From the NCBI GenBank assembly GCA_963277665.1, contig OY728147.1, forward strand, positions 1,264,919,424 to 1,264,983,423: a stretch of DNA of 64,000 bases, given 5' to 3'. A program made the position numbers and the translations under genes. This DNA comes from Viscum album (taxonomy: Eukaryota > Streptophyta > Magnoliopsida > Santalales > Viscaceae). Below, one piece after another: positions 11,990 through 22,613 of the stretch (positions within the stretch are counted from its first letter, which is position 1; each line of letters begins with the position of its first letter). Under the pieces are notes generated by a model that saw nothing but the letters and a program-made list of their open reading frames with translations, ran no database searches and had not been told where the DNA came from.

Positions 11990-13537
11990 AGAGGGGTGAG
12001 GGGCACCTTTGAAAACGCAAGAAAAATTATTTTATAATAAATTCATATTCGGTTTATAATGGCTCTAAGGTGAATTATTTAAGGGTTAAGGTGGGTAGGG
12101 GTCAAAAAACACTCATCCAATAGAATCTAGACACGTTTGGGTAATTATATTAACCTTATCTTTTAGTTTTAACTCTTAGTTAATTATTTTGACACTTACC
12201 ATGTCACATTGTATTTTAATATTATATAGTTAATAAACAAACTATATACCTCCAAGAGACCTCCAAGTGGTCCATTAATGGTACACCTATAACGATATAA
12301 GTCTCTTGGCTGATCCTTAGATTTTTAATAATTGAATATAAATTAATAATATAATATTCCTTTTAAAAACTCTTTTATGTCAATTTTGACACTATTGGGT
12401 ATTTTGTTTTTGATGAATTCATAACAGCATTATAACTATAAAAACAATTTATATAATCAATCCTAATATGTCATATTAACCTATAAAATTATTGTAATGC
12501 ATAAAATGTCTCAAATTACATTTATTTGAATAATTATAATATCAATTATTTTAATATTTCATTAATTAAGTGATTACTGCATCACCATTGTGTCATAAAT
12601 AAATTAAAATATTTAATGTCTAAAAATTATAAATAAAATACCATTATGTAGGAAATATTTTTATCTTTATAATTAATATTTACAATCGAATTTATCTTAT
12701 GTATAATCCTATATTAAAAATATTTTAGTAAACAAACTTTGACTTTAACTCTTTAACTCTTCTTTGAATTAAATAATAATAAATGTCCTAATCTAATCCA
12801 AGTGGACCTAAATGATAATATTTTATTCCTAAGGTTGTTTTTGGTCGAGATACATTTGTCCAATAGAGTTAGGACATGTGTTAGGGTAATATTAATATTA
12901 TTTTTACCCTTAATTACCGTAATTATTTTTAACTGTGGTAATAAAAGTAAAACGTTACTACTCACCCAAAATTATTTTCATCTCATTGAACCACATTTTA
13001 CTCGTTGATATTAACCATGTCTCTCAGATTTTCGAAATTCCACTCACAGAAGCTGTAAAATCATGTTTTATGTGAATTTCCAAATTCTCCTAGGAGGTGG
13101 GTAAAAGACGGTGAAAAGTTCAATAAAATTTTTATATATCTAAAATTTTTCTAAACTAACTCTAATGAATTACATTGATCTTATATAGGTATTGTGTATC
13201 TATTATGACATTAATTAAATTTATTTAAAATAAATAATTATTTAAATAAAAATTTGGTTTTAAACAATAACTCAGTGTTTTTTCACTATTCATCAAAAAA
13301 TGATAGTTTTCAGAAAAAACACCAAAATTTCACCCTAGGCTAATTTCAATATTCTGAATCCAAAAATGAAGTCCATTTTGAAAGATAAAATTTAAAAAAA
13401 TTTAAAAAGTGGGTATTACTATTCATAACGGCTTGTTTGGTTGGTTGTGGTGTGTGTGTTAGAACTCGAAGTTGCGTACAACACACGCTACTATATTACT
13501 CTTAGGAAAGCGTACCATAGAATCTTGGGGTGTTACA

Positions 13538-13542
13538 TGTGT
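13538..13542. repeat. Right target-site duplication of element A
   Basis: TGTGT, paired with GGTGT at 1051-1055. It directly abuts the left duplication of B (13543-13547). Confidence 0.6.
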
Positions 13543-13547
13543 GCGGT
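13543..13547. repeat. Left target-site duplication of element B
   Basis: GCGGT directly before the first LTR, repeated exactly as GCGGT at 30653-30657 after the third LTR. No such copy flanks the middle LTR, so 13548-30652 was derived from one insertion site. Confidence 0.88.
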
Positions 13548-15384
13548 TGTAACACCCCAAGATTTTTTGAAAAATATTCTTTTTAATTTCATGTATTGTG
13601 TTGTACGCTACACCAAAAGGAGCTTTTACAACACACATCATTGGCTTTCCTTGAATTACACGCAATCGCGACCTTCCTCGATAGCGTGTGTAGTACACAA
13701 TACCGAGTTTCACTAAACAACGATATGCTATTACAATATTATTAAAACTAGATATTATGAATAGTAATAACCACTTTATGAAAATTTGTAAATTTTATTT
13801 TTCAAAATGGACTTCATTTTTGGATTCGGAATAACGAAATTAGCTTAGGGTAATATTTTGGTACTTTTCGGATAACATTCATTTTCTGATGAATAGTAAA
13901 AATTACAAAATTTTAATTAAAATCAACCTTTTTAATCAAAATAATTAATAGTGATAAATTATTAATTTGAGTGGTTTTAAAGTATATTTAGAATATATAT
14001 TTACAATTTAATACAATGTTGGTCATTGGATGTAATTCTACATTTAAACCAGACATAAACAAGAGTCAATCTTTTGATAGTTATTATCTCTTAAAAACAC
14101 ACTATTTGTTTTGACGGCGGGAATTAATTTTTAAATTAATTAATGCAACTGATATGTTTTGAATTTGGTAAAATAGACATCAATTTTTGAGTTCATAATA
14201 TCAAATATAGCTTAGGCCAAATTTTTGGTATTTTTCTGGAAACATTCATTTTTTGATGAATAGTGAAACCACTAAGTGGTAGTTAAAAAAATGAATTTTT
14301 CATAAAACATAATTTTACCGCTTCTATGAGTGGAATTTCAAAAATCCGAGAGACACGGTTGATGTTAGTAAGTAAAATTTGATTCAATGAGATGAAAATA
14401 ATTATTGGTGAATAGTAAATTTTTACTTTTTTTACCACGGTTAAAAGTAAATAGGGTAATTAAGGGTAAAAATGTTATTATTATTACCCTAACACATATC
14501 CTAATTCTATTGGATAACTGCAATTCGACCAAAAACAACCTTATTAATAAAATATGATCATTTAGGCCCACTTGGATTAGAATAGGACATTTATTATTAA
14601 TTTATTTAAAGAAGGGTTAAAATAGTTAAAATCAAAGTTTAATAAGTAAACCATTTTTAATATAGGGTTATATAAACGATAAATTAGACTATAAATACTC
14701 ATTAGAAAGATAATAAGATTTCCTACATAATGGTATTTTATTTGTAATTTTTAGACGTTAAATAATGTAATTTATTTATGACACAATGATGATGCAGTAA
14801 TTATCTTATTAATGAAATATTTACATAATTGATGTTATAAATACCCAAATAAATTAAATTTGAAACTTTTTATGAATTACAATAATTTTCTAGGTTAATA
14901 TGACATGTTATTATTGATTTAGTTACCTATTTTTGAACTAATCATTCTGTTATGATTTTCACAAAAATCAATTACTAAATAGTGTCAAAAATGACATAAA
15001 ATAGTTTTTAAAACAAATATTATATTAGTAATTGTTATTTTATTCCTAAAAATATAAGGTTCGGCCAAATAACTTAGATAAGGTTATATATATTTATAAT
15101 AAACAACTTTTGGTTCGTTTGGATTGTTATAGTAAGTTTATTAACCTTATAGTGTAAGAACACAAGAAGACACGGTAAAAGTAAAATTATTTAACTTAAT
15201 GTTAAATATAAATGATAAGGTTAAAATAGGAACCTAAACGTGTCTAAATTCTATTGGATGAAATTATTTCGACCCATCCCCACCTTAGATTCAATATAAA
15301 TCAATTTTGATCTATTTAAACCCGAATTTGACTTTATAATAAAATAATAGTTTTAGTTATTCCAAAGGTACCCCTCTCCTCCCT

Positions 15385-15390
15385 TATAAA
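15385..15390 (+). promoter_or_regulatory. TATA box in B LTR 1
   Basis: TATAAA followed by GGGCACC and a long pyrimidine tract. It is conserved at the same offset in LTRs 2 and 3. It would leave about 2.4 kb of LTR as transcribed leader. Confidence 0.65.
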
Positions 15391-15728
15391 TGGGCACCTC
15401 CTCCCCCTCTTCCTCACACCACTTTGAGATTTCATGCTCGGCCAAACCCTGCCAAATTCTCTTCTACACTTCCATTAGCAACATCCTAGAGGTTTTGGTC
15501 TTCCTCAAAGACCAATTTTAGTGCCCTAGAAGGAGATGTCAAAGAGGTGCTTCAAAGAAGAGGTAATGTCCGTTACCGATGTTTTCAACTTTATTTCTTC
15601 TTCCACTTCTTCTTATTAGGTTTTTTTAATATGAAGTAATAACATAAGTATCACTCATATACTAATATGTTATTATAAGTATGAAACAACCATATTTATG
15701 CATCTATCCATCCTACGGAAAATGAAAT

Positions 15729-16153
15729 CACCGCGCGTGCGTACATACGGAATACCGTCTCCACGTCGTGGTGTAATCTATTTTCCACCACCACCTTACT
15801 TGGATGGGTATAATGGTGTAAATAATAACTATATATGATTATTGTAAAGTAATATTGATTCTTAAGTAGTATACATACACTTCAACAGAATTCCACAATC
15901 ATGAGAACGATATCATCGCTCGTGCGTACGTACAGACTACCGTCTCTACGACTCGATGAGATTCATTCTCCCCATTAACCATTCATGAATGATTATAAAG
16001 TATATATAATAAGTAATTATGAAATATATGACATAATAATGATACTGTATTTATGTGTATATATATGAATGTCATCTACTTAATTCCATTCAACTCAATA
16101 AGGAAACGAAAACATCGTTCATGCGTACGAACGGCCTACCGTCTCCATGAACG
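15729..16153 (+). repeat. Three constant-loop hairpin motifs in B LTR 1
   Basis: Copies at 15729-15773, 15914-15958 and 16116-16153, spaced about 190-200 bases. Each has a loop close to CGTACGTACGG, two variable bases, then TACCGTCTC. The arms differ: CACCGCGCGTG with CACGTCGTGGTG; CATCGCTCGTG with TACGACTCGATG; CGTTCATG with CATGAACG (perfect 8-bp stem). Inside the loop, ACGG and CCGT can also pair. They lie 340-770 bases downstream of the TATA box. Confidence 0.78.
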
Positions 16154-17756
16154 GTGTATTTCTTTCCATTTACAGATTTATTATATAGATGTATATTGTG
16201 AATATATATTATATATAAATCATGTTTTATATTCTGGAATTATGAAATTATGATCTAAGTAATCATATGAATAATTACATGTCAAAACACGGACGACAAA
16301 TGAAACAATTTTACCCAAACGCTCTTTAACATGGAATGTACAAAAGAACGGGTAATATAAAAACATAAGTTAACCATATATGATATCATAACAATGAGTA
16401 TGATTCTGGAATAAGTCAATAACATTATTTAAATCATTATACAGGAGGTTCAGACACTTACGAAGCAAATCGGACCTAAGGTAAGGGAAAATATCACAAT
16501 CTCATTTTTATCCGAGATTGTTTATACTTTGGTATTTAATGGGGTGTATTCTATCATCAAAATACATGTTTCCTAAATATGTAATATTGTTTCCATCCAC
16601 CTACAACTGTTAAAATCCAATTTTACCCTTCTGTGAGTTTTTAGTACAAGATATGAAAGGAATCTTTTGTCATTTTTCGTACGAGGTACTTTTTGACTTT
16701 TCCGACAAATGTACGAGAAGAATGTTTTTTTAACTTATACGGAATGAATGGATTTTTAAAACATTATTTCCAAGAATATTCCTTTATAGTTTTCATGTTT
16801 ATTTTTAATCATCTTCTTTTAGTTTAAAATTTTATGACATGTTAAGAAAGGAAAAATGTTTTTGAAGTAGAAAGGATATTTTAATCAAGAATGGAGTTCA
16901 AGTGTTTTATCAAAATTATTTTCCATCTAAGATAATAAAGGGTTCTGTTTCTATCCCTATTATTACATTGATTTTATTATGTTGTGATTGAATTATATTT
17001 ATGAATTCCTTTATCTTATATGAATTGTTTTATGATGTCACGATGTTTAAGATTCCCATTTTTATTAAATGGGTTATGAAATGATGTATGATTTATTATT
17101 TTGTGGAACACATAAGAATGGTATCATTATGAGATGGGTGGGGCCTATATCTCCCTCCAATGCATTGGGTGAAGATTTTATATCTCATGGGATAGACATG
17201 GCTAGAACGGTAGGTTATACCGGTTCAGTGAAACAGGACTGAAACAAGGAGTGAACTCGGTTCAGAAATGGAGTTTGTCCACTAAGATAGTCTAGGCTAT
17301 GAGTCTTGACTAATAAGAAATGATTCTTTATGATTATGTGTGTATGCCACAAAGTTTCATGATTTATGTTATGATTCTTGGTATTTCATTTCACTACTAT
17401 GATTTATACCATATTATGATATTATGATCTCTTTTGCACGTTATGATTTCCAAAATGTTATGTTCTTATGAATATGATGTGATTTATTTTTCTTTTGTTT
17501 ACACTTACTGAGCATTTGAGCACACCCTTTTATGTTTTCTTTTCCCTAGGATATAATGAAAGGTTTTAGGTAAGAAAAAAAGGGAAGATATTTATGGGAG
17601 ATGTTGAAGATCTTTCACCACGATTAGATGATTATATTCCGAGTTTCCAAAGACACTAAACTATTACGGTCCATGTGTGTGTGTTTTTGTTATGTAATAA
17701 GTATTCCGAAAAAGTAATGTAATGTCCTTGTACGTCAGGCTTCAGGTCTCTATATT

Positions 17757-17768
17757 TGGTATCAGAGG
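17757..17768 (+). other. Primer binding site, B first internal region
   Basis: TGGTATCAGAGG, three bases after LTR 1, matching 11 of 12 bases of the initiator tRNA-Met complement TGGTATCAGAGC. Confidence 0.85.
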
Positions 17769-18014
17769 AAAGGTTTATTCAACCTTTGGAAACTAGGATG
17801 TGAAAACGTTAGTGAGATCCCTAGAGATATTTCTAAGGTATGTCTAGAGATATACCTAAGGATAAGTATACGTATACGATATAGTCCTAGAACTACGGTA
17901 ACAATCATAGAATTTAACCTACGATGTTAGATATTGAGGCTACTCCCCCTTTACTATGTTGTTTTCCCTAGCATGATTTTTTCCTCTCACACTATTCCTT
18001 TTGGGTTTTAGAAA

Positions 18015-18548
18015 ATGGCTGGAAATAGGAAGATTCACAATAATGGAGGATATGACGGACAATGGAATGATGCTCTTCATGATAAACCAAATGAAACGGG
18101 ATTTGGAAGTCCAAAAATCATTATTATGCCGAATCAGCAATCTCATAATATGATCAATAAACTCAAATTTGGTAAGTTTCCTGACTCGGCTAATAAGAGA
18201 AAGATGGAGTTTCATGATGATCATAGAGGAAAGAATGTTCAATTTCCCATATGTAAATCCTGTGGGAAGAGGCATCGAGAAGAATGTTTCAAGAGAACTG
18301 GAAGATGCTTTGGGTGTGGAAAAGAAGGACACAAAGCCAGTAAGTGCAAAGGAAAAGGTTCAGTTAACACCATGGATGAGGATAATGGTATTGCTACAAC
18401 ATCAACAATGGTTAAATGTTTTAAATGTGGAATGTACGGGAATTATGCAAACCAAATCCCTAAGGGAAAATCTCATAAAGAGAATCAGTACAACCGTATG
18501 AGTAGTATTTATGTTGATGATGATGAAGAGACCACAAATGATATGTGA
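18015..18548 (+). CDS. Gag nucleocapsid-like protein of element B, first unit
   Basis: An open frame of 177 codons with no stops, unusual here. It starts at MAGNRK, four bases after a pyrimidine-rich AG that could be a splice acceptor. No capsid domain precedes it. The first half is hydrophilic (GGYDGQWNDALHDKPNE). From residue 77 there are three zinc-knuckle-like motifs: CKSCGKRHREEC, the canonical CFGCGKEGHKASKC, and CFKCGMYGNYANQI, a third knuckle where histidine and the last cysteine are lost. The C terminus is acidic (DDDEETTNDM). Such motifs bind RNA in retroelement nucleocapsids. Whether it is expressed is unknown. The second unit carries a broken copy at 24464. Confidence 0.7.
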   Translation: MAGNRKIHNNGGYDGQWNDALHDKPNETGFGSPKIIIMPNQQSHNMINKLKFGKFPDSANKRKMEFHDDHRGKNVQFPICKSCGKRHREECFKRTGRCFGCGKEGHKASKCKGKGSVNTMDEDNGIATTSTMVKCFKCGMYGNYANQIPKGKSHKENQYNRMSSIYVDDDEETTNDM

Positions 18549-19200
18549 GTTGAAAGAATTGTTGAAGCTCAGTGAATGGTTTAAGAAGGTAGTGGAATAA
18601 TTACATGTTTATCAAGTGTAATGTTGTATATGTAATCTCATTGTACTATGGAATAAAGAGACATCTAAGGATTGTTACACTATTGTCTTTCCTTGAGTTT
18701 TTAAAGTGTATGATTAATGGTACCAATATCCATTAAAGGATATTCAGATATTTTTGGAATATAGATGATATGTGCATAATGAAGGGATAATGAGAAAATT
18801 AAATGTTTGATAGTATTCATGAGATCATGACTGATATAAGGAGAAGGTTATGTAATGGATTGTGTATATAGAATTTTTGGATTTTGGTTTTTGGAAAGTG
18901 TTAACTTTTAACTGCATTCATGTTTTCACTAAGGTTCAATGGGTATTAATTCTTCAAGAGAATACATGATTAAGGTATTCACATTATTTTAATGTGACCA
19001 ACAAGATATATGGGGGATAAATGATGGTATTCACATTCTTGGTTGATGATATTTCATGTAATAGTTTTCTTTATACTATGAGCTTGAACCAAAGTATTTT
19101 AGATAAGCCTAAAGATTGGAATGGATTATGTTGGACAAAAGTTAGTATTTTTTAAGGATAAATTTTTTTTTGATATTATTTATGGGATGTTATAGTAATA

Positions 19201-19352
19201 TAGTTTTATAAAATGGACAACCTGCAGGACGGGCGACAACCCATCGCATCGGACACGGCCATGGGAATCAAACCCACAACCGAAGTGCAACTGGCCTTTA
19301 TCGCCTACCACTGGCCAACAGGAAGTCCATGTTTAGTAGAAACTAGTTTTAT
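19201..19352 (-). mobile_element. tRNA-derived SINE-like insertion, first copy
   Basis: A GC-richer block in AT-rich surroundings. On the minus strand it carries an A-box-like TGGCCAGTGGTAGGCG (close to tRNA-Leu/Ser type TGGCCGAGTGGTTAAGGCG) and, about 30 bases on, a B-box-like GGTTTGATTCCC. It is flanked by TAGTTTTAT at 19201-19209 and 19344-19352, which looks like a 9-bp target duplication. The homologous copy at 25647-25798 has the better B box GGTTCGATTCCC. The body is about 130 bases, short for a plant SINE. I do not recognise the family. Confidence 0.55.
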
Positions 19353-19990
19353 TATATTAATTAGTATGATATATGAAGTATAATCCCATTTTAGGAACCA
19401 TATATGATTAATCTCACTATAGATGGACTTATGTGAGTTTTGATAACTTTTCTAACCTTTTGTTTGAGATAGATGGAATGACCCATCATTCTATCAAATG
19501 ATCTGATAACACATCATGAATGACAAATTCAACTTCATTCCTTTAAGAGATGAAGTGGAAATTGTCCAAATAATGACCAACGATGAGACTATACCGAAAT
19601 CACGAAAGTATTTCTTCTAATTCCAATTTCATCAACTTTAGGGAAATGATCTTGAAAACCAAAAATGTTGTCCTAGTGATATTATATCTAATGAATCAGA
19701 TGGTACCTTATATTGTCACAAATTTATGGCTTTGTGATTGTTGGATTTTCCATAGCCATGTTCTCTAGCACTCTCCATCAGAACATGATGGTTAGATTTC
19801 TCTTCCATATCCATATTTTCACCTATGTGGAAACCCAGTGATTAGTTTATTTGGGTAACCGTTACGTTTCATACTTTTGTTTTTAAATATTGGTTTTGGT
19901 ATATCATTTTACGATGTGGGTTTCTATTAAGGAAACCTTCGAGTAGTAAACGATTTATAACCCCGAAGAATTTCGAAGGAGAAATTCATT

Positions 19991-20005
19991 TTTAGGGGGG
20001 TAGAA
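19991..20005 (+). other. Polypurine tract, B first internal region
   Basis: TTTAGGGGGGTAGAA directly before LTR 2, preceded by the GAATTTCGAAGGAGAAATTC pattern common before chromovirus 3' LTRs. Confidence 0.85.
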
Positions 20006-21845
20006 TGTAACACCCCGAGATTTTATGAAAAATATTCATTTTAATTTCATGTCATGTGTTGTACACTACACCAAAAGGAGCTTTCACAACACACATCATT
20101 GACTTGCCTTGCATTACACACCATTGCGACCTTCCTCGATAGCGTGTGAAGTACCCAATACCGAGTTTCACTAAACAACGATATGCAATTAAAATATTAT
20201 TAAAACTAGTCGTTATGAATAGTAATAACCACTTTTATAAATTTTGTAAATATTATTTCTCAAAATAGACTTCATTTTTGGATTCATAATATCGATATTA
20301 GCTTAGGGTAAAATTTTGGTACTTTTCGGATAACTTTCATTTTCTGATGAATAGTTAAAATTACTAAATTTTAATTAAAAACAACCTTTTTAATCAAAAT
20401 AATTAATAGTGATAAATTATTAATTTGAATGGTTTTAAAGTACATTTAGAATATATATTTACTATTTAATACAATGTTGGTCATTGGATGTAATTCTACA
20501 TTTAAACCAGACATAAACAAGTGTCAATCTTTTAATAGTTATTATCTCTTAAGAACACGCTATTTGTTTTGACGACAGGAATTAATTTTTAAATTAATTA
20601 ATGCAACTGATATGTTTTGAATTTGGTAAAATAGACATCAATTTTTGAGTTCATAATATCAAATATATATTAGGCCTTATTTTTGATATTTTTCTGGAAA
20701 CTTTCATTTTTTGATGAATAGTGAAACCACTAAGTGGTAGTTAAAAAAATTGAATTTTTCATAAAACGTAATTTTACCGCTTCTGTGAGTGAAATTTCAA
20801 AAGTCTAAGAAACACGGTTGATGTTAGTAAGTAAAATTTGATTCAATGAGATGAAAATAATTTTTGGTGAATAGTAACTTTTTACTTTTTTTTACCACGG
20901 TTAAAAGTAAATAGGGTAATTAAGGGTAAAAATGTTATTATTATTACCCTATCACATGTCCTAATTCTATTGAATAAGTGTAATTTGAAAAAAAAACAAC
21001 CTTAGGAATAAAATATGATCATTTAGGCCCACTTGGATTAGATTAGGACATTTATTATTAATTTATTTAAAGAATGGTTAAAATAGTTAAAATCAATGTT
21101 TAATAAGTAAATCATTTTTAATATAGGGTAATACATAATATAAATTAGACTATAAATACTCATTATAAAGCTATAAATATTTCCTACATAATGGTATTTT
21201 ATTTGTAATTTTGAGACACTAAATAATTTAATTTATTTATGACACAATGATGATGCAGTAATTATCTTATTAATGAAATATTGAAAAAATTGATGTTATT
21301 AATACCCAAATAAATATAATATGAGACTTTTTATAAATTAAACTAATTTTATAGGTTAATATGACATGTTAGTATTGATTTAATTAACTTTTTTTTGACC
21401 TAATCATTCTTTTATTATTTTCACATAAATCCATTACTAAATAGTGTCAAAATTGACATAAAATAGTTTTTAAAACAAATAATATATTATTAATTGTAAT
21501 TTTATTCCTAAAAATATAAGGTTCGGCCAAATGACTTAGATAAAGTTATATATATTAATAATAAAAAACTTGGGGTTCGTCTGGCTTGTTATAGTAAGTT
21601 TATTAACCTTATAGTGTAAGAACACAAGAAGACACGGTAAAAGTAAAATTATTTCACTTAATGTTAAATCTAAATGATAAGGTAACAATAGGAACCTAAA
21701 CTTGTCTAAATTATATTGGATGATAGTATTTCGACCCATCCCCACTTTAGCTTCGAAATAAATATTTTGGAGCTATTTAAAACCGAATTTGACTTTATAA
21801 TAAAATAATAGTTTTAGTTATTCCAAAGGCACCCCTCTCCTCCAT

Positions 21846-21852
21846 TATAAAA
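21846..21852 (+). promoter_or_regulatory. TATA box in B LTR 2
   Basis: TATAAAA followed by GGGCACCTCCTCCCCCTC, better conserved than in LTR 1. Confidence 0.68.
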
Positions 21853-22188
21853 GGGCACCTCCTCCCCCTCTTCCTCACACCACTTTGAGACTTGAAGCTC
21901 GTCCAACCCCTACCAAATTATCTTCTACAATTCCATAGAAACATCCTAGAGGTTCTGGTCTTCCTCAAAGACCAATTTTAGTGCCCTCAAAGGAGATCTC
22001 AAAGAGGTGCTTCAAAGAAGAGGTAATGTCTGTTACCGATTCTTTCAAATTTATTTCTTCTTCCACTTCTTCTTCTTAGGTTATTTCATTATGAAGTAAA
22101 AAAATCAGTATCACTCATATACTGATATGTTATTATAAGTATTAAACAACCCTATTTCACCATCTATCCATCCTACGGAAAAGGAAAT

Positions 22189-22613
22189 CACCACACGTGC
22201 ATACGTACGGAATACCGTCTCCATGCCGTGGTGTAATCTATTTTCCACCACCACCTTACTTGTATGGGTATAATGGTGTAAATAATAACTATATATGATT
22301 ATTGTAAAGTGATATTGATTCTGAAATAGTATACATACTCTTCAATACAATTCCACGATCATGAGAACGATATAATCGCTTGTGCGTACGTACGGACTAC
22401 CGTCTCCACGACGCGTTGAGATTCATTCTCTCCGTTAACCATTCATGAATGATTATAAAGTATATATAATAAGTAATCATGAAATATATGACATAATAAT
22501 GATACTGGATTTATGTGTATATATATGTATGTCATATACTTAATTCCATTCAACTCAATAAGGAAACGAAAACAGCGTTCATGCGTACGTACGGCCTACC
22601 ATCTCCATGAACG
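22189..22613 (+). repeat. Three constant-loop hairpin motifs in B LTR 2
   Basis: Copies at 22189-22233 (arms CACCACACGTG and CATGCCGTGGTG), 22375-22418 (AATCGCTTGTG and CACGACGCGTTG) and 22576-22613 (CGTTCATG and CATGAACG, perfect). The second has the consensus 22-nt loop intact. Confidence 0.78.

Larger units (their letters stand above)
1056..13537 (-). mobile_element. Element A: full-length Tekay/Del-type chromovirus, decayed
   Basis: This is a complete Ty3/gypsy retrotransposon read right to left. The 5' LTR is 9796-13537 and the 3' LTR is 1056-4801, of 3742 and 3746 bases. Between them is about 5 kb with the order primer site, gag, protease, RT, RNase H, integrase, chromodomain, polypurine tract. 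LTR ends TGTAACACCCC, a primer site matching initiator tRNA-Met and a C-terminal chromodomain fit the Tekay/Del chromovirus lineage. Stops and frameshifts interrupt every domain, so it cannot be autonomous now. It lies in the protease gene of Athila-like element C. Lineage is inferred from motifs. Confidence 0.88.
9796..13537 (-). repeat. 5' LTR of element A
   Basis: Matches 1056-4801 along its whole length. On the coding strand it begins TGTAACACCCC at 13537. A TATA box is at 11983-11989, and hairpin motifs are at 11411-11455 and 11601-11645. It points left, back to back with the first LTR of B across a 10-bp spacer. Confidence 0.88.
13548..17754 (+). repeat. LTR 1 of element B
   Basis: Begins TGTAACACCCC and ends CTCTATA, the other copies ending CTCTACA. 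It has a TATA box at 15385, hairpin motifs at 15729-16153, and candidate splice signals at 15563, 16444, 16481 and 17549. In the first 160 bases I count about 12 differences from LTR 3. Confidence 0.9.
15563..18011 (+). promoter_or_regulatory. Candidate leader splice signals of element B, first unit
   Basis: Possible donors are AGAG|GTAATG at 15563 and CTAAG|GTAAGG at 16481. Possible acceptors are ATTATACAG at 16444, TTTTCCCTAG at 17549 and, four bases before the gag ATG, a pyrimidine-rich tract ending GGGTTTTAG at 18011. Equivalent positions recur in the second unit (22023, 22905, 22942, 23999, 24460). A spliced leader would remove the hairpins and many upstream ATGs. This is inferred from consensus only. 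Confidence 0.35.
18549..20005 (+). other. Non-coding remainder of B first internal region
   Basis: About 1.45 kb between the Gag frame and the polypurine tract with no recognisable pol domain in any frame. It holds the SINE-like insertion at 19213-19343. It ends with CCCCGAAGAATTTCG and the polypurine tract, the typical chromovirus 3' sequence, so pol appears to be deleted and replaced by unrelated sequence. Confidence 0.7.

Noticed and set aside
13441..13716. Open frames on both strands across the A/B junction
   Set aside because: They span two LTR ends that meet by insertion. Symmetric frames on the two strands follow from the inverted arrangement and do not indicate a gene.
15729..16153. 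Regularly spaced palindromic repeats as a CRISPR array
   Set aside because: Only two or three copies, spacing near 190 bases, stems vary, and they lie inside plant LTRs.
17940..18332. Minus-strand and second plus-strand open frames over the B Gag
   Set aside because: Shadows of the zinc-knuckle frame at 18015. They lack knuckle motifs and are not conserved as motifs in the second unit.
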